6,254 bases of DNA, taken from contig JAOZMT010000141.1 of the NCBI GenBank assembly GCA_029934175.1, forward strand, positions 1 to 6,254. Reading direction: 5' to 3'. Under the pieces are notes generated by a model. That model searched no databases, was not told where the DNA came from, and saw nothing but the letters and a program-made list of their open reading frames with translations. Origin of the DNA: Victivallales bacterium. Lineage in GTDB: Bacteria > Verrucomicrobiota > Lentisphaeria > Victivallales > JAUVCU01. Below are positions 1 through 5,054 of the stretch, piece after piece. Position numbers and translations under genes: made by a program. The number at the start of each line of letters is the position of its first letter. Positions within the stretch are counted from its first letter, which is position 1.

Positions 1-60
1 CAAAGGTTTTCTTTGTGAAACTTAGTGTTTAACTTTGTTTCCTCTGTGGTTAACTGAATA
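1..60. repeat. Candidate dispersed intergenic repeat, cut by window edge
   Basis: Non-coding on both strands (stops in all useful frames). Its composition differs from the operon, and it contains two near-identical 10-mers, at 25-34 and 46-55 (9 of 10 bases). The word pattern (CTTTGTGAAACTT, CCTCTGTGGTTAACT) is of a type I associate with short repeats scattered between genes in some bacterial genomes. That is recall, not a search result. It may be continuous with the hairpin at 66-131. Confidence 0.3.
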
Positions 61-65
61 TATAC

Positions 66-131
66 GATACTGGGAAATGCACATCGCTTGTTTAGGAATA
101 AATCCTTAAATCAAGCATCTTTATCAGTATC
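66..131. repeat. Imperfect inverted repeat / long hairpin downstream of the operon
   Basis: Outer arms GATACTG (66-72) and CAGTATC (125-131) pair perfectly. After an asymmetric internal loop, GCTTG (86-90) pairs with CAAGC (112-116). An inner TTTAGGA/TCCTTAAA stem with a bulge closes a five-base loop at 98-102. No T-run follows on the minus strand, so it is not a standard intrinsic terminator, although it could still protect the operon's 3' end. It may equally be the tip of a small mobile or dispersed element. Confidence 0.5.
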
Positions 132-185
132 TTAACATTCTGCCACTGAGACGGATGGCGCTCCATTTTATTAAATCAACACTCG

Positions 186-572
186 CTAATTTATTAATTT
201 AAGTTCTATTAATTTTTCTTTAAGAGTTTCTTTTGAAATAGGTTTTGTCAAATAGCCATCACATTGTTCATGAAAAGCTTTTATAATACTTTTACTATCA
301 TCAAGAGCTGTTGTCATAACAATTTTGCAACCTTTTAGTCCTATATCAGTTTCTATCTTACGAATCTGTTTTAACGCTTCTTGTCCATCCATTTTTGGCA
401 TCATAATATCAAGACAAATCAAATTATAAAGGTCTCCAGTTTCAGTTGATATTTTGACCGCCTCAACCGCTTCTTGACCATTTACAGCAATATCGCAAGA
501 GCCATATTCTTTTAAAATATTTTGCATCACAGTCCTTACAACAAAGTCATCTTCTACTAATAAAAATCTCAT
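186..572 (-). CDS. Single-domain CheY-like response regulator
   Basis: A 128-residue protein consisting of one receiver domain. The acidic pocket Glu7-Asp8-Asp9 (LLVEDDF), phospho-acceptor Asp55 in LICLDIMMPKMDG, switch Thr88 in IVMTTALDD, aromatic Tyr107 and Lys110-Pro111 in GYLTKPI are all present, so it should be phosphorylatable. There is no DNA-binding, enzymatic or other output domain and the frame ends cleanly in TAG, so this is a complete short protein and not a truncation. It probably acts as terminal acceptor of the phosphorelay from the Hpt of the hybrid kinase in the same operon, working through protein-protein contact or as a phosphate sink. The partner is not evident from sequence; the co-transcribed nuclease-like proteins are candidates. 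ATG with AGGAG 8 nt upstream sets the start. Confidence 0.95.
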   Translation of the reverse strand: MRFLLVEDDFVVRTVMQNILKEYGSCDIAVNGQEAVEAVKISTETGDLYNLICLDIMMPKMDGQEALKQIRKIETDIGLKGCKIVMTTALDDSKSIIKAFHEQCDGYLTKPISKETLKEKLIELKLIN

Positions 573-580
573 TTTATATT

Positions 581-585
581 CTCCT
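581..585 (-). promoter_or_regulatory. Shine-Dalgarno of the response regulator, second copy of the duplicated leader
   Basis: AGGAG on the minus strand lies 8 nt before the ATG at 572. The 23-nt spacer it sits in (573-595) matches the spacer 1226-1248 at 20 of 23 positions. Confidence 0.8.
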
Positions 586-595
586 TTTGTTATTA

Positions 596-1225
596 TTAAT
601 CATCTAAATCCAAAACAGATTCAAGATTTTTTCTACATTTTCTGAAAATCCAGTTTAAAGTATCAAAAAGCTCTTGAGGATGTCTTGAAGAATAAAAGCG
701 TGTATCAAGTTTTAATACATTATTTTCTAAAACACCAAATTCCCACTCTTTCCCAGTTGAAACCAAACCAAAAACTGGGACTTCAAAACCATTTTCTTTG
801 TTGACTTTATGTGTTGTATACATTTCAGCTGCCACTTGTCCCCAGCCAGCAACAAAATCATCTTTCTTTGCTTCTCCTAAACATAAAATAGGCGTTCCCA
901 ATGAACTATCATCCCTTGCTTTTGTTCCGAGAATATAATCAGGATACCCCTGTAATATTTCATCACCCTCTATTCCAAAAGCAATATGTGAAAAGACAGA
1001 CAATTTATTCGGATAAGCAACTTCCCTAATAATAGGAGAAATTAAATTTTCACAAATAGAAATCTCACTAGCCATAGTTGCCCCATCTTCAAGACTTCGG
1101 TTCAGCATTTCGATAAAATAATCATTTATTTTAAAAGCTTTTGTTTTTAGAAAGTTTGTTCTTTTAACATAAAGATCAAGTTCTTCTGTTACCTGTTTTA
1201 ATGATTTAAAATCTGTATAAGCCAT
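596..1225 (-). CDS. PD-(D/E)XK nuclease-like protein, downstream tandem paralogue (copy B)
   Basis: A 209-residue paralogue of the preceding gene, aligning end to end with no gaps. The putative active-site residues are all kept at the same positions: Glu54/Glu59, YPDY with Asp96, GEAKK with Glu118 and Lys120, and GWGQ with Gln130. The first ten residues, the core 115-136 and the C-terminal FDTLNWIF...CRKNLES are nearly unchanged. Residues 41-53, 81-91 and 101-110 have diverged most, including the loop between the two acidic motifs. Intact catalytic positions in both copies argue against decay of either. Start choice is firm: ATG with AGGAG 8 nt upstream, matching the paralogue's start. It is followed after 23 nt by the response regulator. 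The nuclease fold is inferred from motifs; a non-catalytic or heteromeric partner role for one copy is possible. Confidence 0.78.
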   Translation of the reverse strand: MAYTDFKSLKQVTEELDLYVKRTNFLKTKAFKINDYFIEMLNRSLEDGATMASEISICENLISPIIREVAYPNKLSVFSHIAFGIEGDEILQGYPDYILGTKARDDSSLGTPILCLGEAKKDDFVAGWGQVAAEMYTTHKVNKENGFEVPVFGLVSTGKEWEFGVLENNVLKLDTRFYSSRHPQELFDTLNWIFRKCRKNLESVLDLDD

Positions 1226-1233
1226 TTTATATT

Positions 1234-1238
1234 CTCCT
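1234..1238 (-). promoter_or_regulatory. Shine-Dalgarno of nuclease-like copy B, part of a duplicated leader
   Basis: AGGAG on the minus strand lies 8 nt before the ATG at 1225. The surrounding 19 bases (1223-1241) are identical to 570-588 in front of the response regulator. This leader was copied together with the gene. Confidence 0.8.
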
Positions 1239-1248
1239 TTTTTTATAT

Positions 1249-1878
1249 TTAATCTTCTAAGTCTAAAATAGATTCAAGATTTTTGCGACATGTGCTAAAT
1301 ATCCAGTTTAATGTATCAAATAATTTTTGAAGCTCTGAAAATGAATAGCTTCTACTATCTATTTCTAATAAATTATTTTCCAATTTCCCAAATTTCCATA
1401 TTTCACCATTTGAAACTAAACCAAAAATTGGAATTTCAAAACCGTCATCTCTATTTTTTTTCTGAGCAGCATACATTTCAGCAGCAACTTGCCCCCAACC
1501 AGCAACAAAATCATCTTTTTTTGCTTCTCCTAAACACAAAACAGGATTTTTAATAGACATTGCATCATCTCCAATTACTCCAGCCATATAATCTGGCGTG
1601 CCATTCAACTTATCATTCCCTTTAACTTTTAAAGGTGTATGAGAAAAAATAGTTAATTTATTTGGATACGCAACTTCTCGTAAGATAGGCGATATAATTC
1701 CTTCACAAATCGCTACTTCACTTAAAAACATACCAACATCTTTAAAATTTCTATTTATTTGTTCTAAGAAAAATTTATTAATCTCAAAATGTTTTGTTTG
1801 CAAAAACTCTGTTTTTTTAATTTTAATTCCTAACTCTTCATGAACTTGTTTTAATGATTTAAAATCTGTATAAGCCAT
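1249..1878 (-). CDS. PD-(D/E)XK nuclease-like protein, upstream tandem paralogue (copy A)
   Basis: A 209-residue protein with no name I can assign. The residue pattern fits the PD-(D/E)XK fold: an N-terminal helix with Glu54/Glu59 (SEVAICEGIISPILREV), then TPDY with Asp96, then LCLGEAKK with Glu118 and Lys120, then GWGQVAAEMY with Gln130. The following FGLVSNGEIWKFG (152-164) resembles the strand after the active site in type I restriction R-subunit N-terminal domains (HSDR_N-like), which often reads as an 'NG.W.F' turn. There is no helicase, methylase or DNA-recognition domain, so it would be a stand-alone nuclease-fold protein. No signal peptide or membrane segment is visible. It is about 61% identical, without gaps, to the next gene by hand count (128/209). 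Its start overlaps the kinase end region (1 nt gap). The fold is a motif-based inference; activity and substrate are unknown. Confidence 0.78.
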   Translation of the reverse strand: MAYTDFKSLKQVHEELGIKIKKTEFLQTKHFEINKFFLEQINRNFKDVGMFLSEVAICEGIISPILREVAYPNKLTIFSHTPLKVKGNDKLNGTPDYMAGVIGDDAMSIKNPVLCLGEAKKDDFVAGWGQVAAEMYAAQKKNRDDGFEIPIFGLVSNGEIWKFGKLENNLLEIDSRSYSFSELQKLFDTLNWIFSTCRKNLESILDLED

Positions 1879-1879
1879 T

Positions 1880-4354
1880 TTAGTTCATCTCCTGTTTTAT
1901 TTCTTCATAAATTTCTATTAGTTTGTTTAAATTTACTCCAACTTTATCAAAATTCAAGTATTCTTTCTCTATATTTTCTGCATATTTCGCAATATCTGTC
2001 ATTCCTAAATTTCTCAAAGCAGATTTTATCGTATGAGCATAAAGTTGGATGTTTTCATTTTCATCATTAGAAAAAGCTCTTTGCAAGTTATCAAGCTGTT
2101 CGTCTATTTCATCAAAAGTTAATTTAATCATATCATTGCCTAAATTGTAGAGTTCATCAAAAGATGATTGATTTTTGATAAATGGGCTTAAAGCTTCATA
2201 TTTATTATCTGATTTTTTTATATCTTCCATTGGAATATTATTTAGATATTTTTTCATCATTTTATCTAACTCAAGTTTTACAATAGGTTTTTGAATATAA
2301 TCATTCATTCCAGACTCAAAACATCTTTCTCTATCAAAATTAGATGTGCTTCCAGTAGTTGCAACAATTGTAACTGGAGAAATATTGTTATTTTTTTCAA
2401 TTTTGCGAAGTGTGCAGGTAGTTTCAAAACCATTTAAATCTGGCATTATACAGTCCATAAAAACAAGATCAAAATTCTCTTTTTGCAATGCCTCAATAGC
2501 ATCATTTCCGTTGTCGACAAGTTTTGTTTGAACACCATAAGGCTTTAACATTAAAGCAAGAACTTGAAGATTAAAATTGTTATCATCAACAATAAGAACT
2601 TTATTTTTAGATATTCTCTTAATAGTCTTTTCAGTTAAATTAGTAAAATTTTCAGCTTCTTTGATTTCATCTACCATTTCTAACTTTAGATTAATCGTAA
2701 ATATACTCCCTTTTCCCACTTCACTTTTGACAGCTATAGAACCATTCATCAACTCAATTAGATCTTTTGCTATTGTTAAACCTAATCCAGTTCCACCAAA
2801 TTTGCGTGTCGTTGAACCATCTTCTTGAGTAAAGTCCATAAATATTTTTTCTAAATTCTCCTCTTTAACACCAACTCCAGTATCTTCAATATTAATTTTT
2901 ATATTTGCACAGTTCGCAGATAAAGTTTCAATATTTGCTCTAATTTTAATAAACCCTTTTTCTGTAAATTTAACAGCATTACCAACAATATTATTTAAAA
3001 CTTGCATAATTCGCACAGAATCCCCTTTGAAAAGAGTTATATTTGAATTATACTCTGCGGTAAAGCAAACAGGTTTATCTTTAAGATTTACTGAAAATAA
3101 ATTAACATTATTAGTTATAATATCTTTTAAATTAAATTCTACTTCTTCAATCTCAATTTTACCTGCTTCAATTTTAGAATAATCAATAAGATTGTTTAAT
3201 AAGTAAAGTAAAGCCTCACTAGAAATTCTCATTAGAGAAGTCAATTCTTTAGAGTCTTTGTCAGTCACAATATCGTCTAAAAGTTCTGCAATCCCAATAA
3301 TTCCATTCATAGGAGTTCGTATTTCGTGGCTCATATTTGCAATAAATTGAGTTTTTGCGATATTTGCAACTTCCGCCTTTTCTTTTTCAAGTTTTAATCG
3401 TTCTTGAATTGATAAAACATTCTTAACATTCGCTAAAATATGAGCCGTATTTATTATTAATTCTTTATTGTTTTCTAAAAGATTTAGAGTTCCATTGCAA
3501 TCATCAAAACCTATCATTCCTATAAACTCCCCGCGGACGATTATAGGTGCAATGATAATAAAAATTATTCCTTGAGATTCGAGGACTTTTCGCTCATTTG
3601 TATCAAAATCTTTAACTAAACCATAAATATTCTCTCCTTGACTTAATTTCTCATACCAAAGTGTAGAAAATTCTAACCAAGGAATATTTTGTAACTCTAG
3701 ATTATCTATTTCAGGATTAACACCATCAGCAACCCATTCAGATTTTTGAGACATCAATAAAGTTCCATCTTCTGCTATATGATTTTCAAAATAATAAGTT
3801 CTGTCAGCACCACTAACAGAACCAATATCATTTATCAAAGTGTCCATATTAATTTTTTGGGATAATAATTGCAAACAAGACTCATTGGAAGTTTTATAAT
3901 AAATCTCACGCTTTTCTTTTAATATATCAGCTTCTTTTTCTTTTGTCACATCTTTAAAAACATGAATAGCTTCATCAACTGTGCCATCCTCCTTTACGAT
4001 AGGCATAACTTCTGCACTTATCCACATACCATTTAAATTAGATTCACAAATAGTTCCAGTTGATATTTTTTTATTAGAAAAAGCCGCACAGCCAAAACAA
4101 CCTGAAATAGGAGAGTTTTCTCCATGTATCAGTTCATGACAAGTTTTACCAATAATATCATTTCCAAACTTTGCACGCATCGCAGTATTGGCTTTTTTAA
4201 TAATAAAAGATTTATCAATTATTACAGTCATATCAAGATTAGCATTAAACATATTTTCATAGTATAATTTACATTCTTTAATCTTTTGCTTTGCTTCTTC
4301 TAGCTCTGCAATCTTTTGATTTAATTCTTTCTTATAAACTATATTTTTATTCAT
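1880..4354 (-). CDS. Soluble hybrid sensor histidine kinase, PAS-GAF-HisKA-HATPase-REC-Hpt
   Basis: An 824-residue multidomain kinase, numbered from the ATG at 4354; a TTG four codons upstream is the alternative start. Order: short coiled coil (about 7-35); PAS (about 30-140) with a Cys72...Cys86-x2-Cys89 cluster; GAF-like domain (about 160-310, ending in IGMIGFDDC); second short coil; HisKA with SHEIRTPMNGIIG and phospho-acceptor His343; HATPase with N box NIVGNAVKFT (Asn459), DTGVG (from Asp491) and GGTGLGL (520-526); receiver with Asp590/Asp591, phospho-acceptor Asp634, Thr667 and Lys689; Hpt with AHTIKSALRNLG and His774. All catalytic residues expected of an active kinase and phosphorelay are present. 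No hydrophobic membrane segments are visible, so it should sense a cytoplasmic or diffusible cue. Because it carries its own REC and Hpt, the next acceptor should be a separate receiver, and the receiver gene at 572-186 is the obvious candidate. The 3' end holds the next gene's Shine-Dalgarno and its stop is 1 nt from that gene's ATG. Confidence 0.96.
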   Translation of the reverse strand: MNKNIVYKKELNQKIAELEEAKQKIKECKLYYENMFNANLDMTVIIDKSFIIKKANTAMRAKFGNDIIGKTCHELIHGENSPISGCFGCAAFSNKKISTGTICESNLNGMWISAEVMPIVKEDGTVDEAIHVFKDVTKEKEADILKEKREIYYKTSNESCLQLLSQKINMDTLINDIGSVSGADRTYYFENHIAEDGTLLMSQKSEWVADGVNPEIDNLELQNIPWLEFSTLWYEKLSQGENIYGLVKDFDTNERKVLESQGIIFIIIAPIIVRGEFIGMIGFDDCNGTLNLLENNKELIINTAHILANVKNVLSIQERLKLEKEKAEVANIAKTQFIANMSHEIRTPMNGIIGIAELLDDIVTDKDSKELTSLMRISSEALLYLLNNLIDYSKIEAGKIEIEEVEFNLKDIITNNVNLFSVNLKDKPVCFTAEYNSNITLFKGDSVRIMQVLNNIVGNAVKFTEKGFIKIRANIETLSANCANIKINIEDTGVGVKEENLEKIFMDFTQEDGSTTRKFGGTGLGLTIAKDLIELMNGSIAVKSEVGKGSIFTINLKLEMVDEIKEAENFTNLTEKTIKRISKNKVLIVDDNNFNLQVLALMLKPYGVQTKLVDNGNDAIEALQKENFDLVFMDCIMPDLNGFETTCTLRKIEKNNNISPVTIVATTGSTSNFDRERCFESGMNDYIQKPIVKLELDKMMKKYLNNIPMEDIKKSDNKYEALSPFIKNQSSFDELYNLGNDMIKLTFDEIDEQLDNLQRAFSNDENENIQLYAHTIKSALRNLGMTDIAKYAENIEKEYLNFDKVGVNLNKLIEIYEEIKQEMN
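1889..1893 (-). promoter_or_regulatory. Shine-Dalgarno of the first nuclease-like paralogue, inside the kinase gene
   Basis: AGGAG on the minus strand, 10 nt before the ATG at 1878 and within the last codons of the kinase. The kinase TAA and the ATG are separated by a single A, so translational coupling is likely. The second paralogue has a different arrangement, with its site in a true intergenic spacer. Confidence 0.75.
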
Positions 4355-4361
4355 GTATAAA

Positions 4362-4364
4362 TCC
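4362..4364 (-). promoter_or_regulatory. Weak ribosome-binding element deciding the kinase start
   Basis: GGA on the minus strand lies 7 nt before the ATG at 4354. The longer frame starts at a TTG (4366) only 5 nt after the preceding stop, with only A-rich sequence and no purine-rich GGAG-like match ahead of it. This favours the ATG. The match is only three bases, so the choice is moderate. Confidence 0.45.
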
Positions 4365-4371
4365 AACTTTT

Positions 4372-5052
4372 TTAGTTACAACTCAAATATTCATCTCTTA
4401 AGATTTGATTAATCAATCCAACTGTGAAAAGTTCAGAATCAAAATCTTCTTCGAGCCACTCATCATATTCATGATTCTCTGGATCATTTACTGCTACTAA
4501 CATCTCTTCGTATCCCCAAGGACCGCCACAGTCCTCTGGAGGACACGCTCGTTTGCCACCTGTGCAAGAAGGATATTGTTTTTTAGCACTTTTGTCTAAA
4601 CACTTTTCTAAAACTATTTCATGTTCCCAGTTATCTCCAAAATCATAAGTAAAATAAAATTTATCTTTTTCCTTCAAATGAAAATCGTATAATTGAGTTT
4701 GAAGTCCATAGCTTTCTTCTTCATCTGAAGAACCAGTCGCTTGCTCTATTAAACCTTTTAAATATTTTTCTTGCATAGGATTTGTTGACTGTGCCAATAG
4801 TTTCTTCATATCATCAATATTAGGCATAGAGCACATTTCTTCTTCAAGATCATTTCCTATTCTTTGTCCATTAATATTAAATTCCCACAAATGACAATTA
4901 TACCAACCCATTGAAAGTTGAAGTATGTCATTAAATTGTTCAACTGTAGTATCTGATGTAACAACAACTCTCCTCCAAATTTTAGGATTAACATCTCTCA
5001 ATGTAATTTTGAACTGATACACCAAATCTCCTTTTGTAAACGGTTTAACCAT
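4372..5052 (-). CDS. Plasmid pRiA4b ORF-3 family protein
   Basis: A 226-residue protein of the PRiA4_ORF3 family (PF07929). The N-terminal strand-helix region reads VYQFKITLRDVNPKIWRRV (residues 11-29) and is followed by the helix around FNDILQLSMGW (40-50) and an HLWEF segment (54-58). The central signature FTYDFGDNWEH (134-144) and the Cys/Gly-rich GGKRACPPEDCGGPWGY (165-181) are near-diagnostic; Cys163, Cys170 and Cys175 could structure a loop or bind metal, which is inference. A charged stretch near 67-115 separates the two halves. There is no signal peptide or membrane segment, so it is probably cytoplasmic. The ATG is supported by AGGAG 8 nt upstream. The family was named after an agrobacterial plasmid ORF and has no established biochemical function. 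Tight packing between the nuclease-like gene and the kinase implies co-expression; a role in the phosphorelay cannot be read from the sequence. Confidence 0.92.
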   Translation of the reverse strand: MVKPFTKGDLVYQFKITLRDVNPKIWRRVVVTSDTTVEQFNDILQLSMGWYNCHLWEFNINGQRIGNDLEEEMCSMPNIDDMKKLLAQSTNPMQEKYLKGLIEQATGSSDEEESYGLQTQLYDFHLKEKDKFYFTYDFGDNWEHEIVLEKCLDKSAKKQYPSCTGGKRACPPEDCGGPWGYEEMLVAVNDPENHEYDEWLEEDFDSELFTVGLINQILRDEYLSCN

Positions 5053-5054
5053 TT

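Larger units (their letters stand above)
596..1878 (-). repeat. Tandem gene duplication, 653-nt period
   Basis: The three starts at 1878, 1225 and 572 are exactly 653 nt apart. Each unit holds a 209-codon gene, its stop and a 23-nt spacer with a Shine-Dalgarno site; the second spacer extends to 573. The longest exact match is 36 bases, at 1194-1229 and 1847-1882, covering the first codons and start. Another of 20 bases, at 846-865 and 1499-1518, covers the GEAKKDDFVAGW core. Overall divergence is considerable (about 61% protein identity), so the duplication is old or one copy evolved fast. Confidence 0.9.

Noticed and set aside
66..131. Intrinsic terminator of the operon
   Set aside because: The stem is interrupted by a 13/8-base internal loop, is not GC-rich and has no T-run after it on the minus strand.
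92..166. A 24-codon minus-strand frame starting at ATG 166
   Set aside because: It has no Shine-Dalgarno, overlaps the hairpin and has no recognisable protein features.
186..572. Response regulator as a truncated or frameshifted two-domain regulator
   Set aside because: The receiver fold is complete through its last helix, the frame ends in a clean stop and no output-domain remnant is seen downstream.
1311..1553. Open frame of 80 codons on the plus strand
   Set aside because: It lies wholly opposite copy A of the nuclease-like gene, has low-complexity Phe/Leu/Gln-rich sequence and no convincing ribosome-binding site; it is a shadow of an AT-rich gene.
596..1878. CRISPR-like or phage-type direct repeats from the exact 36-base and 20-base matches
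   Set aside because: Both matches fall at equivalent codons of two paralogous genes and are explained by gene duplication.
2346..2828. Two plus-strand open frames of 61 and 83 codons
   Set aside because: Both are antisense to the conserved receiver and HATPase regions of the kinase, and their sequences show no domain features.
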